A DNA stretch of 64,000 nucleotides from Rhynchonema sp. JSB1_4. Taxonomy: Eukaryota; Nematoda; Chromadorea; Monhysterida; Xyalidae. Each line of letters opens with the position of its first letter. Positions within the stretch are counted from its first letter, which is position 1. The notes below the pieces were generated by a model. It saw nothing but the letters and a program-made list of their open reading frames with translations. It had not been told where the DNA came from and did no database searches. The stretch spans positions 18,434 through 82,433 of the forward strand of contig JASAMV010003402.1 in NCBI GenBank assembly GCA_030248065.1, given 5' to 3'. Positions 21,452 to 33,783 of this stretch are shown piece by piece. A program made the position numbers and the translations under genes.

Positions 21452-24400
21452 ATGAGGCCAATCTCCGCTGAGCGATACCGTCACACGCCATTGAGCGAGG
21501 ATCAACGGCAGGCACTTAGACACCTGCGCGCGCATGGGTTCGAGTGTAGTCACATTATCACAGAACTGCTGGTGCGTCACCGTGTGTTAACCGAAGTGGA
21601 CCGTGATCGGTTAGAAGTCGGTCGACTAACCCACTACGAGCAACGCAATGCCTTAATCGAAATACTGCTGATGCGCGACAGCAAGTATGGTTATCGGCTG
21701 TTGCAAGACGCGTTGCGCGAAACCGGTCAGTACGCTCTCGCGAAGAAGCTCGAGCTCAATGACGAAGGCGAGGTAAAGACCAGCGGTCGGATCTCCGTGG
21801 CACTTTTCTTTGCTGCCCGATCAATCGGCTTTGATGTCACTGATGCGTGTACATCAAACTTTCTAACTTTCTATGGGCGTTCGCTGTTTACAGGCTATAG
21901 GCCTCAGTACAGGCCTGATCATAGGCATAAGCATGAGCCACCTGAAAATGTCTTAAGCACATCAGTGGTGTCAGATTCGGTACACGCGCACTTTCTTCTG
22001 CTCCTGGCCGAGCGAAACTGGAAAAAATCGAGATAAACATATAAACGTGTTCTTTAATCACGAGCGAACTTGTCGCTCTAAAGCAGTTCAACTCAGTCCT
22101 TAATTACAGGGCACTCCCAAGCAGCTTGTCATGTTATTGTCCGGTGACCCGGTTTTATTCAGCTGTAAATGTACAGCCAGTACTAATGATTCTTCCGTCT
22201 CTCTCGGCCATCACTTACTCTGAATAGTCAACTATACTTCATCAGTATTTGCACAGTGTCTGAAATGGCTTTTTTTATTTCAGGACATCGATCAAGTCGG
22301 ACATAAGTTGAATGCGAGTCGAGCGGAGAATGCCAGATTGAAGGCCGAACTTGAACAACTGGTATGCTATACAGTACCAGTACATTGGTCAAAAAATTAT
22401 TCAAGGTCCATGATCGCCAACCGATTTGGCAGCAGTATTCTCATTCGCAGTGTTTATTTTAGCGACACGACAGAAGCGCAGTTCAGGAGCAACTCAAAAT
22501 GGCACTCTACCACATTCAACAAGTGGAGGAAAAGCAGCAACGAAACGAGCAGGTACGGCTGTACATCGAGAGCTCCCCAGCGGCTTGCTTCCAACAGTAT
22601 GCCATCTTCGAAATTACACTTTTTGAACATTTTTTCCACAAATTTCGTACACTTTTTCCATAAGGTTAAAGCTGTCCTGTCCAGAAAATGGTGGAAAAGT
22701 TTTGTTTCTCAATGTGAAGGTCGAAACACCCGGTGCGCAATTGCTGAACACCATCATTAATGTGCATTTCCTTGCGTTTCATCGAAGCATAAGTTCTCCT
22801 TAGGAACGCGCCGAAGCATCCGAGGAGCGGAAGGCTGAGCTGGCGAGGCTGAAAGGAGAATTGAGAGAGAAAAACGCGTTGGTAAGTTTCAGAAGCATTG
22901 GCTCCGAAATGGCTGTTGATTTGCTTCCGCACAATCCTTGTAAAAACAGCTTTCGAGCTGACAAGTTCGAAAATATTTTCAACGACAACACGCAGCAGCT
23001 TGAGTTTCGCTTTTTCAGCTGTTGGACACCCAACGCCAGTGCGCCAACCTGTCTGATGGTCGGGCGCAAGGGCAGGTAGAATTGTTCACGATTTGCAGTT
23101 TTTAATGCCTAATTGGGACTCCCGCAGCCTGATCCGCCCTTGGATTAGACTTGACGGGAACCACAAGCTGAGAGACACGGTCACAAATTTGCAGGCACGA
23201 ATGAGCGAAATGCAAGGCGCGATCACAGCTACCATTCGTGACCAAATGGCTAGTCAAAACGAACGAATCGTACGTGCATTTATGTTTCCACTTTCTCCAG
23301 TGAACTACTTCGTTGTTGTTTGGAGAAAATACGTAAAAAATATAGATATGAGGATTCATTCACCCGTTGCACCCGCAACGCAATGGGTTTCGTTTGAAGC
23401 CGTTTGCGTACCGTAAAATATCAGAAACACATCTTCTTAATTTCCTGAATCTTTTCTATTTGCGAACGCGTGTCCTGGCTATCACCCAGCAAGAATGCGC
23501 AAAAATGTTACTGAGAAAGATAATATGCCTTTTCATTTGCAGGATGTGCTGTGCAAGGAACTGCGTGCTGCACGACGGGAGACCAGCGAACAACAACAGC
23601 CATACGGCAGCGTTCAGTTGGTGGTTAGTGCGAATAATGCAATTTTGAAATGCACATTCGGGTGCAATTTTGGGCTGAAAGTGCAGCCGTATACACACGC
23701 TAGACCGCAGTTTACACATATACACATATACACGTACACATATACACGCGCTCCACAATTTCAAACCAATTCAAATGGTTAGGCCGCACTCAGACAAACG
23801 CGAAAAGCGAAAAGCGAAAAGTTAACTTTTTGCTTTTGTCTGAGGGCAAAAGCGAAAAGTTAACTTTTCGCTTTTCGCGTTTGTCTGAGGGCAAAAGCAA
23901 AAAGTTAACTTTTCGCTTTTCGCTTTTCGCGTTTGTCTGAGGGCAAAAGCGAAAAGTTAGGCGCGCACAAACAGCAAACATAGCGTGTGCTGTTGCTGTT
24001 CGACACATGTTTCATTCTTCAGCAAGTTCAGCTAACACGTGCATTTCTGCGCCTGCCAAACAAAACATTTTTGTCTTCTTAAGCTGGTCCATTTTATACT
24101 ATGACAACAAATTTTTGTTTGAATCATATTTTGTGATAGAGTTGGATCACCAATTTCGACCAGCGTGAAAGTTGTTCATTTGGTGCAGGGGAAAAACTTT
24201 TGCGCTGGTCGAAATTAGTGATCCATCTCTATCACAAAATATGATTCAAACAAAAATTTGTCCTCATTGTCTACGAGCCTAAAATGGACAAGTGGTATAA
24301 CTCCACCTTTAGTTTGCAACGGATGTGCAGTCAGATTTTGGGAATAAGGAATCATGATGACTTTTCGCTTTTTAAACTTTTCGCTTTTGCCCTCAGACAA

Positions 24401-27400
24401 ACGCGAAAAGCGAAAAGCGAAAAGTTAACGTTTCGCTTTTGCCCTCAGACAAACGCGAAAAGCGAAAAGCGAAAAGTTAACATTTCGCTTTTGCCCTCAG
24501 ACAAAAGCGAAAAGTTTTGCGACTATTAACTTTTCGCTTTTCGCTTTTCGCGTTTGTCTGAGTGCGGCCTAAGGTTTATGACGTTTCGCTACCACCAGAG
24601 TAGCATCATCAGATAAATACCCACTGAAAGATGAATAAAAGATTATGCACGGAATAAATAGTAATAAATAAGATCTTAAAATAAATAATAAATAAAATCT
24701 TATTTATTACTATTTATTCCGTGCATAATCTTTTATTCATCTTTCAGTGGGTATTTATCTGATGATGCTACTCTGGTGGTAGCGAAACGTCATAAACCTA
24801 ACCATTTGAATTGGTTTGAAATTGTGGAGCGCGTGCCAAAAAGCAAAACAACAACATCAGTTTGTTTGCTCATCGCCGTTCATGAAACCAGGGTTGGGCA
24901 AAAAAATTTTTTTTTTTAAAAAAGGTTTTTGAAAAAAAATTAAAAAAAAATTTTTTTTTTAATTTTTCGGGGGAACAAAATGTTCTAAAACGTCCAAAAA
25001 TGGCCTTTTTGGGGGTTATTTTTTGTCATTTTTTCTCAAGGGTCGAAAAATTATCTTCACAAAATCACTTTTGGGGCATGTATTTGGTATCTAAGATGCC
25101 CCAAATGATGTTATTATACCTCCCCGTGATACGTGAGACACAGTATGCATGTACTTACATGGTACTTTGATGTCATACCCCATCGAGTCGGTCATATATG
25201 TACGACTGATTCAGCGGCCCGACAAGTATTTCTGCAGCTTGTATTCTCAATTCTGTATGGTTTATGAGTGAATCTTGCTTATTCGACCACAAACCGTTGT
25301 GTCTGATACCACAGAGCAGCAATCATAGGTCCATAACAAGCACAGACTGTTGGATCGCATCGAAATGGCGTAAACACCCTTCATAAGTGATGCAAACCAA
25401 GTCACAAAAGTGACTTGTCAATTAAAGTTGCATTTTTTCGCGATTTTGCACGTTTTTTAGGCAAATTTGGTAAAATTTCCCCGAAACTGAGACTTTTTAA
25501 AAAAAATAAAAAAAAATTTTTTTAAAAAAAACTTGTTTACAAAAAATTTTTCCTTCCAACCCTGCCGTGATGGTGATTTGGATTTCAATTCGGATTTGAC
25601 AGTTTTGAATCGCACAGGAGAATGCAAGGTTGAGGACGGAGAACGACGAGCTGAAGCGGGGACAAGAAACGATGGCGCTGAGAGTAGAGCAACTCGAACA
25701 GGTGCGACTTATTCTAAAAGCACCTATCCCCTTCCAGCAATTTATATACTTAACCTTCCAACGAATATTTATTTCAGAATTGGGCATTTTGGGTATAGAA
25801 ACAGTAAGGTTGATTTACCATCGTCGTACCAGCTTGGCATGTAGAGCTTCAGGTTGGTACTGGTCGCACAATGACTATATAAGAATTGGTTAATAATTTT
25901 TTTCCTGAATCGCGAAGAGGGAAAGTGACGGGGCCATGACGTTGCGTTGCGCAATCACACACAAGCCATGCAGTCACCAAAATGTTTCAGAACTGTGGCA
26001 ACGTGGGTGCCGTGCCGGATTATTTGGAGCTGTAAATGTTTTGTCAAAAATACAAATAGCATAGTGGTTAAGGTTGAACCTGAAGATCAGGGTAGATGAA
26101 TTCTGATTTACTCATTGTGGCGACCAAAACCAGTTATATTAGGGGAAGGTGGAAGATTGCAAATTCTGCAGCGTCGGATAGTTCAAAATACCAATTTTCT
26201 GGTTATAAAACAGTTGATGGGACCACTTGTCTATTTGTTAACCAAGGCAGTGCTGTTACTGTCCATCAATAATATCAGCATAGTTTGCAATACGCACTTC
26301 AGCAGCAGCCAGAGTCAGCTGGACCGCAGCGCGACAATGCTGACATCGATCGTAATGATCCCATTGCAGCATTGCAGGTCGATGTTGTGGGTCTGCAGGT
26401 AATGTACCTATACATCTAGTACACATACAATAAGAACACTATCCTTTACCTGTCAATGCTTTTCGAAGATCGTCTTCCAAGGACTTTTACATTAGTAGCG
26501 GTGCCGCTTTGCAACTAAATCCAATAAACGTCGTTATTTTTTACGAAATTCTGGGGGGCCATAAGATTGATACCTGGCACCTGGAAGTTTCCGGCTGTTG
26601 GCGTTTCCCTGGTGGTTTTGGTCACAATTTATGCATGTAAACGTTTTTATTGCGTCTAAAAAACTTGAAATGCAAAACCATATGATGCAGTGTCGGTGTT
26701 TGACAGACAGCCAACGTGTTCAAAAATCCAACCAGCAGTTTCGAATGACTTGTACGTGGCATTTGCGGTGGTTTTTTTGTGTGTATTGTGTACACAATAA
26801 TGGCAGATGCGCTCAACATATACCAAATACGGTAACCAAATTGTTCCCCGCCACAGCGGGCGGTGTCAACTTTGCTGGCGAGCGCCTTGACATGGGTTTG
26901 GCAAGGCATAGGCATGACAAGGGCAAATTTTGTTTGAGCTGCATTTTGCGATAGCGTTGCGGCACTAATTTCGCCCAGCGTAAAAAAGTCCCCTTCATCA
27001 AATGAACAACTTTTACGCTGGTCTAAACCAGTGCGCCAAGTCTGTCCGAAAATACACAGCTCAACCAAAATTTGCCTGTACTGTATGTCTTGCCAACCTC
27101 ATGCCAAAGCGATTGTTATCAAACTTAATGCCACCACCCTACATTTGCAGCGTCAAATGGTCGCGTTGGCCCCTGAAGTCGAGCACCATCAGGATCAGAT
27201 TGATCGTCTGCAAGACGAAGATCGACGAATTGTAAGTACAGCACTGTGCATGTTAGATTAAAGCTGCTGCTGCTGATCAAGACTTTTTTGATTGGATAGT
27301 GTTGTCGAAGCCATCTTTTTGGATCTGGATTGAAAGACAGGCTGGCGATCGAGATCCCGTTCAAACCCGCGTACTGCGCTGCCCCCAAGATCAAACGCGG

Positions 27401-27640
27401 TCGGATGGGTATTGATTGACCAGCAGCTGTTGTAAAACATCCCACGGTTTGTAGCTGGTCAACATCGAGCGTCTGACTCGTCGTCCCACGTACGTGATTG
27501 GCGGTGTGTTCAATGTCGGTCCCGGCTGGCAGTCGTGGCTTGTGTTCCTTGTCGTGGCTGGCTGTGCATTCCTCGTGCTCCTCTACTTGTACTTCCGAGT
27601 GGCCAGTTCGTCGTATGCCATCAGCCACTTCCGCATCTGA
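21452..27640 (+). CDS. CARD, coiled-coil, C-terminal transmembrane protein
   Basis: Exons: 21452-21772, 22284-22361, 22463-22552, 22804-22881, 23019-23075, 23168-23269, 23543-23620, 25618-25701, 26303-26398, 27151-27231, 27455-27640 (TGA). All junctions are phase 0; about 416 residues. Residues about 12-100 are CARD-like: a helical pattern with LTEVDRDRLEVG, RNALIEILLMRD and LLQDALRETGQ, matching the CARD helix 3-6 region. Exons 2-10 are short, charged and largely heptad-like (ENARLKAELEQL, KAELARLKGELREKNAL, ENARLRTENDELKRG), so a long coiled coil. The last exon has a hydrophobic stretch (WLVFLVVAGCAFLVLLYLY) and a short basic tail, predicting a tail anchor in the mitochondrial or ER membrane. 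CARD proteins recruit partners by homotypic contacts in immune and death signalling. CARD9/11 have CARD plus coiled coil and MAVS has CARD plus tail anchor; this combination is unusual. The exon 6 start could instead be 23195. Confidence 0.75.
23748..24833. repeat. Foldback element K interrupted by another element
   Basis: Outer arms CGCGCTCCACAATTTCAAAC near 23748 and the complement ending near 24833. The arm continues at 24573 (GGTTTATGACGTTTCGCTAC) and pairs with 24760-24800. The element at 23782-24569 is inserted within the left arm. Intron 7 of the CARD gene. Confidence 0.65.
23782..24569. mobile_element. GCGAAAAGC-rich element (family M, copy 1)
   Basis: Ends GGCCGCACTCAGACAAACGC and its complement. 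Internal tandem GCGAAAAGCGAAAAG runs occur in both orientations. An inner hairpin lies at about 24105-24262 with TATGATTCAAACAAAAATTTG arms around the family L hairpin. The left flank is TTA and the right flank TAA. Related in design to 30603-30944 and 62929-63318. Confidence 0.65.
24899..25564. mobile_element. hAT-like MITE (CAGGGTTGGGC family), copy 1, degraded
   Basis: Starts CAGGGTTGGGCAAAAAAA and ends TTTTTCCTTCCAACCCTG, but no matching 8-bp flank is seen, so it is older or rearranged. Interior is AT-rich with long A/T runs. Intron 7 of the CARD gene. Confidence 0.6.
25857..26127. mobile_element. MITE family E, copy 2
   Basis: Left end CTGGTCGCACAATGACTATA and right end CTCATTGTGGCGACCAAAAC. 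Lies in intron 8 of the CARD gene. Confidence 0.55.
26943..27030. repeat. Hairpin repeat L
   Basis: GCACTAATTTCGCCCAGCGT on the left and ACTTTTACGCTGGTCTAAAC on the right. Similar hairpins occur near 24143-24225 and 36824-36900, and single arms near 20180-20250 and 52560-52590. Confidence 0.5.
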
Positions 27641-27926
27641 GCTGAGAATGCCAAAATAATCCCCCTTCGCCGAATCGTCCCCCACTGGGTGATTGTTTGG
27701 GGGTGTACTTTCCGAATAATCATCTGCCAAGGTGTATCATGTTTGGTCTATCCTAATGTGATTATTTGGGAATAATGTTTTTTTGTTTTCACATCTCAAA
27801 ACAGGATTTTCACTTCCCAAATATTATTCCCATACCAGCTCCCTATCTGAGCCCGGGCGGCCAAAACTTGAAAAGTAGGGAACCGACCTCTACACATTAA
27901 ACTTGAAATATTTGCTGCGTTGCAAG

Positions 27927-28443
27927 CAGGGTTGGGCAAAAAAAAACGACGGCGTTTTTAATAAAAAAACGACGTTTTTTTTTTAAAAAAACGCCTGGGT
28001 CGTTTTTCGTTTTTTTTTAAATCCTGAATTTCCTTGATTTTCCCTGATTTTTCAAGGAAAGTACCCTGATTTTCGAGGAAAATCAATTTTTTGTCCCATT
28101 TTTTTCAAAAAAATTTCGACCAATTTTTACTTTGTCGAGATACGTCGATATACGGAGTTTGACTTTCAGTGATGACCCCGGCCAAAGTTGGTCCCATGAT
28201 GCGGGTCTGATATGGGATCTTAACAACTCGCTAGAAAAGGGTTGAAACCCGTTTATTTTGCCTCAGAACACATAGAATTACTTCATTTAACCACGTTTTC
28301 TTCCCAACATGAGCGTTTTCCAATTTTTTTGGCTGCATATTTTGGTCATCTGGGCGTTTTAAAAAAAACGTTTTTTTTAAAAAAAAACGTTTTTTTTTAA
28401 AAAAAAACGATTTTTTGGAAAAAACGTTTTTTGCCCAACCCTG
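27927..28443. mobile_element. hAT-like MITE (CAGGGTTGGGC family), copy 2
   Basis: Starts CAGGGTTGGGCAAAAAAA, ends TTTTTTGCCCAACCCTG, with an exact 8-bp duplication GTTGCAAG at 27919-27926 and 28444-28451. 8-bp duplication and a CAG start are typical of hAT elements. 517 nt; no transposase. Confidence 0.85.
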
Positions 28444-29026
28444 GTTGCAAGAGTTCTGGCTAAACCGATTCAAATCAAGTTTTTCACAAACGCTTGGGCT
28501 TTTATTTGATGCAACATTCAACCCGATGGCACTACCATAGCTCGTGCTATGTTGCGAAGAACACTCAAATTTGGCGAAAATTTTTTCAGATGTATTTTTG
28601 GCCCACTTACGATCCGAATAAAGGCAAACCATCAATAAGGCTAAAAATCCTCATTACTAGCCTAATATTTCGCTTTAGTTTTCATTTTTGATAGGCAATC
28701 AGGTTTGAGACAAGTTAGCTCAATTGTGACTGGTACCCATTTTTGGCCATTTCCTGGTCATCAAATTTAACCTTTTCTGCAGCTTTTACACATGATGACG
28801 ATGCTGTGAAATTATGACAAATGCAAATTCTGGTAGCAGAAACGGAGCTGCTTTCAGTCCATAACAAAACAGACTCAGGTCTCTTGTACCCTTGACGCAA
28901 CGATTCACGTTAAACGTGTAGCTATGACGCTACCGTCCTAGAAAGTCGTGGCGTTTTCTCAAACTATCGCTTTAAAATCAGCGATGTATCTCGCAGACAC
29001 AGACGAAAATCCTCGCGTGATTGCAG

Positions 29027-29302
29027 GTATAGTAAATTTCTAATTTCGTTGCCTCATGCACTCTTACAGACGCAGGGAAACTCCCGTTCGAAGTCGAAGC
29101 AGGCAACGAGCTCAGCACACAGTGAACCAGCCACGCAGCTGACACACACAGCTTGTGTGACTGAAACATTCGAAACGCGCACGAGCCAGCTGCGTGGCTT
29201 GTTGACTGTGTGTTGAGCTTGTTTCCTGCTTCGACTTCGAACGGGAGTTTTCCAGCGTCTGTAATAATGCATGAGGCAATGAAATTAGAAACTTACTATA
29301 CC
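29027..29302. mobile_element. MITE family F, copy 1
   Basis: Palindrome with TATAGTAAATTTCTAATTTC at the left and its complement at the right, and an inner arm CCCGTTCGAAGTCGAAGCAG. A second copy lies at 31961-32234. The centre includes GACTGAAACATTCG. Confidence 0.7.
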
Positions 29303-30602
29303 TACGATGAAAGTCCATCCATACGTCCGGCTGAAGCCACAATTTGGATGATAGTGACACAATCCATTGAAGTTTTTCAGAGGACCTTGGAAGTTACAGC
29401 GCAGATTTTAAAGCGATATTTTAGGAAAACGGCACGTCTTCCTAGGACGGTAGCGTCATGGCTGCATGTGTAATGCGTGCATGTGAAAAATATCCCGCAG
29501 CCGAGAACTCGCAGAAATTCCGAGTTTTTAAAAAAAAATGCGTTTATGAACCGTTGCTTCAAAGTTACAAGTGATCTGACTTAGTTTTGTAATGTATTGA
29601 AGACAACTCCATTTCTGCTGCCAGAATTTGGATTTGTCATACTTCCACAGCATAATTATCATGTAGAAAGGCTGCAAACAAATATATATTTGGTGATCAG
29701 GGAGAGGGGGACCAGTCACAATTAAGTTAACTTCTCTCAAACCTGATTGTTTATCAAAAATTGAAAGCAAAGTAAAATATTAGGCTGGTAATGAGGCTTT
29801 TTAGCCGCATTGATGGCTTGCCTATATTCGAATGCTAAGTGGGCTAAAAACGCATCTGAAAAAATTTCCGCCAAATTTGAGTGTTCTTGGCAATATATAG
29901 CACGAGCTATGGTAGTGCCATTGGGTTGAATGTGGCATCAAATAAAAGCCCAAGCGTTTGTGAAAAACCTAATTTGAATCGGTGTTTCGAGAACTTGTGC
30001 AACGCACCAAATATTTCAAGTTTGATGTGTGGAGGTCAGTTCCCTACTTTTCAAATTTCGGCCGCCCGGGCTCAGACAAGGAGCTGGTATGGGAAATAAT
30101 ATTTTGGGCTGTGAGTGTTTTGGACGATGGCCTATTAATGTGCCAAGTTTCACGGAAATCGGTGCGTCGTTTAGTTATGATTTTATGCCTTTAAGCTGAC
30201 GTCCAACTTTGTGTTGTCTAGTCCAGTGGTTTAAAATTTTTTTATTATTTCAAAACTCGAAAGTTTCTCTATTTTTTTGCTCTAAAAGTGCTATTTTTGC
30301 ATAAAAAATTCTTCTGTTGACATCCCCTGACCCTACCATGTATGTATTGGGTGCCATAATCGTTGTTTTGTGGCATCTAGACATAGAGCACACACTCACA
30401 GGGCCTCTCATGACTACACACGTACATATGTGACTGGGTGGGCATTTATTTATCCATGCCCCCAGACCCGAAAGGAGTGATTCGATGTAATATTCACTCT
30501 AATTTCACACTATGTGCAGCTTATTTGTATTGGTCGTGTACCTAGACGCGATAATTTCACCGAAAATTCCCATCCCGAATATCAGAAAATACGATACCAT
30601 TA

Positions 30603-30944
30603 GGCCGCTCTCTGACAAAAGCAAAAAGCAAAAAGTTTACCACACACTTTTCGCTTTTTGCTTTTGTCAGAGAGCAAAAGCAAAAAGTTGACTTTTTGCT
30701 TTTTGCTTTCGTCAGAGAGCAAAAGCAAAAAGCAAAAACTTGAAAAAAAGCAAAAAGTCATCGTGACTTTTTACGCCCAAAACCAGGCTGCACAAACCCG
30801 AAAATCAAAAATTACACAGGTCTGGAACACGCTAATGTTTGCTGCTTGTGAAATGTCAACTTTTTGCTTTTTCTCTCTGACAAAAACAAAAAGCAAAAAG
30901 TGTGTTGTGAACTTTTTGCTTTTTGCTTTTGTCAGAGAGCGGCC
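30603..30944. mobile_element. Family M, copy 2 (GGCCGCTCTCTGACAAAAGC ends)
   Basis: Ends GGCCGCTCTCTGACAAAAGC and its complement, flanked by TTA on both sides (30600-30602 and 30945-30947). Interior is built of GCAAAAAGC units. A third copy is at 62929-63318. Confidence 0.7.
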
Positions 30945-31960
30945 TTACACCCGCACCCCCTGGGGAAGGGTACGGGCGTGTACCTGACTACAGTTGGTAT
31001 TTGACGTGCTTTATAATGCACTTAGAACACATTATGTCACAAAAATACCCCTTTTTGTACTTGAGCGCTCATTTTTTGTCTGTTGGGCAGAATTTGGTTG
31101 GAAAACTTTTTTCTTTTAAAAAATGGGGATCGAATAAAAATTTTTTTTATTAACCACTGGTCTAGTCTTTCTACTTGCTCCGTCCTGGCATTAGCGCGTG
31201 GCCTTGTTCCCTCAGCCAAGTCACCCCTATATGAAAGTTTGGTATTACTTTGTTGTTGTATAATTATTAATATAGTTTTTCTGTATTTTTACGCACCATC
31301 ACTATCAACCAGCCGTGCTTTGCAGACCTAGACAATACCGTATCACCCTGAATTCTTATACACACTGGAAATGTTTCGGGTTACTGGAGCCACGTCACGC
31401 GCGGTTAGCCGATAAGCAACACACACAAACGCGCGCTAAATGTTTCATGATCTTGGCTCTTTCACACGCAAGCCACACGCGACGTGGCCACAGTAACCCG
31501 AAACATTTTAGGTGTGTAAGAAATCAGGGTGCTATGGTCTAAAGACTGAAAAGTATGGCTGGTTCGCCTATAGCTACTGCTGAGTGAAGTAATACTACGC
31601 CAACAAGAGCCCGATTTCGCAGCTGGCAGAACAGTGAAACTGACGCGTGGCTTCTGATTTGGGAAATGTTACACGTTGTAGAATACAACGCGGTACATAA
31701 GAATTTTCTCTTTCTATTCGTTTTGTAAACACATCACCTCCGAAATCGGGTTCGTGTTCTGGCGTTGTTTACACCTTTTATATTGATGAACTTTCAGTTT
31801 AATTACCAGTGCTTCAGTAATTCCGAGTGCACTTATTATGCAAACACCCTGCTCAAGGCAGCGAACGGTGCTAGTCACTTCACGTGGTCTTCAAAACATT
31901 CTAACGTTTATGCGCCATTACTTCCATTATTTAGCAGTTTGAATCGTCAATTAGTGCTGA

Positions 31961-32234
31961 TATAGTAAGTTTCTAATTTCGTTGCCTCATACATTTTTAC
32001 AGACGCAGGAAAACTCCCGTTCGAAGTCGAGGCAGGCAACAAGCTCAACACACAGTCAACAAGCCACGCAGCTGGCTCGTGTGCGTTTCGAATGTTTCAG
32101 TCACACAAGCTGTATGTGTCAGTTACTTGGCTTGTTGACTGTGTGTTGGGCTTGTTGCCTGCCTCGACTTCGAACGGGAGTTTTCCTGCGTCTGTAAAAA
32201 TGCATGAGGCAACGAAATTAGAAACTTACTATAT
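31961..32234. mobile_element. MITE family F, copy 2
   Basis: Arms TATAGTAAGTTTCTAATTTC and its complement, same structure as 29027-29302. Confidence 0.7.
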
Positions 32235-32525
32235 ACTATGTTTTAAACTGTTGTTATGTTACGTACCATACACAATCTTGCGGCATCACTTGTCACCGGA
32301 GTTTTCCACTTAAAGCCCCTGGGGTATACCATGGGATGTCAGCTGCCCCCAAATTCTCCCTAAAACACCCAGTTTTCCACTTGAAGCCCCGGGGGGGGGG
32401 GGGGGCTCCACTTGGATTTTTCTTTGGTCGGAGGGCCCAGAAACCCCGGCGCTTTAAGCGGAAAATTCCGGTATTATTTTGGAATACATTTCTGTATTTT
32501 GTATTCCTTGATTTTACAGTATGTA

Positions 32526-32714
32526 AAGGCAAACTACACCAACATGAGCTCGATTTCGCAGCTGGCAGAATAGTGAAACATTCTGATGTGGCTGCCGATT
32601 TGGGAAACGTTACACGTTGAAGAATACAAAATGGAGCATGATGATTTTCTCTTTCTATCCGTTTTGATTACACACAACCTTCGAAATCGCGCTCGTGTTG
32701 ATGTAGTTTGCCTT
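32526..32714. mobile_element. MITE family A, copy 4
   Basis: AAGGCAAACTACACCAAC left end and TAGTTTGCCTT right end; left TA present, right flank TG. Confidence 0.7.
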
Positions 32715-33783
32715 TGGGTGGAAACAACGTATTGGCAGGCTGACAACCGTTGGATATACTATGTACTCTTTAATCCCGTGGCCGTGTGGCTTTTAATCCC
32801 GTGATAATCAAATATACGTTGTCGATAAATTGTTCGGAACTTCAGTCGTGCTGGAAACGAAAAGTCGCAGTAAAATACATTGCAAAATGCAGAGAACATA
32901 ACGCATAAATTTCATTCCCGATTTGTTCGATAATCGGCTTTCTGCTCTTGATTAATCAGTTACACTACCCAACGACGTCTCTTCCCGATAAAATATTTGC
33001 ACTTTTATTTTCGTCATGCAGTGAGTAAACTGTGTCTTGCTGCAACAGTGAAAACATTGGAAAAGCATAATTATAAGCCGTTATATGTCTCAAAAATATT
33101 ATGAAGGGCAATTCATACAAATAATTTGACCCACAACCATATAATAATCCCTGCTCGTGCTAAAATGTACAATAAATCATGCAGGTCATAAACTGCCGAC
33201 AGTCACGCTGAATTAAATAAAACAGGATTATAAAACAGCTACAACAAAAAGATAATAAACGCACGATAAATACAAAGGCATTAATAAGCAACTAAGAATA
33301 AATATGCAGAACATTCACCAGATCTCATAAAACAGGGTCATTTTGATCACAGGGTAATCACTAATAAAATAAACACGATTTCCGTTTATTATTGAATGAT
33401 TTCGGCATTTCTGGAAGAAGAATTAATTGCGTTCCGGGAATTACCTTTGATCATTTGTGGGCGCGTCACTGGAAATTTAATATGCATTGATCTTGCCATA
33501 CAACATAATAATATGTAGTCTTATTAGACACTATTGTACTCTAGACCACCGTATTTCGTAATACGACTATAGTAGTGCTGCGATCTCATGTGACACGCAG
33601 GCTGATAGTACGGCCGTCAACTCAAGTGGTCAACTCATGGGCGTGACAAATAATACATGGGATAGTCGACGACCGACAGTACCATAAGCCGACACACAAG
33701 AAGACCAATGGAAATAGTGTGACAACACAACGTTGATCTCTGCCCATTTTTGACAGAGGGAATGCGATACCATGGGCTGCGCA

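Larger units (their letters stand above)
27800..30115. repeat. Large foldback element with nested insertions
   Basis: The left arm (about 27826-28980) and right arm (about 29405-30110) are diverged inverted copies: CCCAAATATTATTCCCATAC versus GGTATGGGAAATAATATTTT, AGGTTTGAGACAAGTTAGC versus TTAACTTCTCTCAAACCT, and GCTACCGTCCTAGAAAG versus CTTCCTAGGACGGTAGCG. The left arm is interrupted by the hAT-like MITE at 27927-28443, and the loop holds family F at 29027-29302. No ORF is supported. Confidence 0.7.
30948..33783. other. Gene-free interval with repeats
   Basis: No supported exon. Contents: an inverted repeat at about 31346-31532 (TGTTTCGGGTTACTGGAGCC arms), family A copies 3 (about 31594-31770) and 4 (32526-32714), family F copy 2 (31961-32234), and a G-run with duplicated TTTTCCACTTGAAGCCCC near 32297-32405. 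The last 900 nt before 33783 are AT-rich and hold the 3' UTR side of the minus-strand SNX29 gene. Confidence 0.5.

Noticed and set aside
27125..27730. 201-codon minus-strand ORF
   Set aside because: It lies opposite exons 10 and 11 of the CARD gene, where the plus strand has phase-correct splice sites and a membrane span. The long open frame is a shadow, although it looks protein-like in places.
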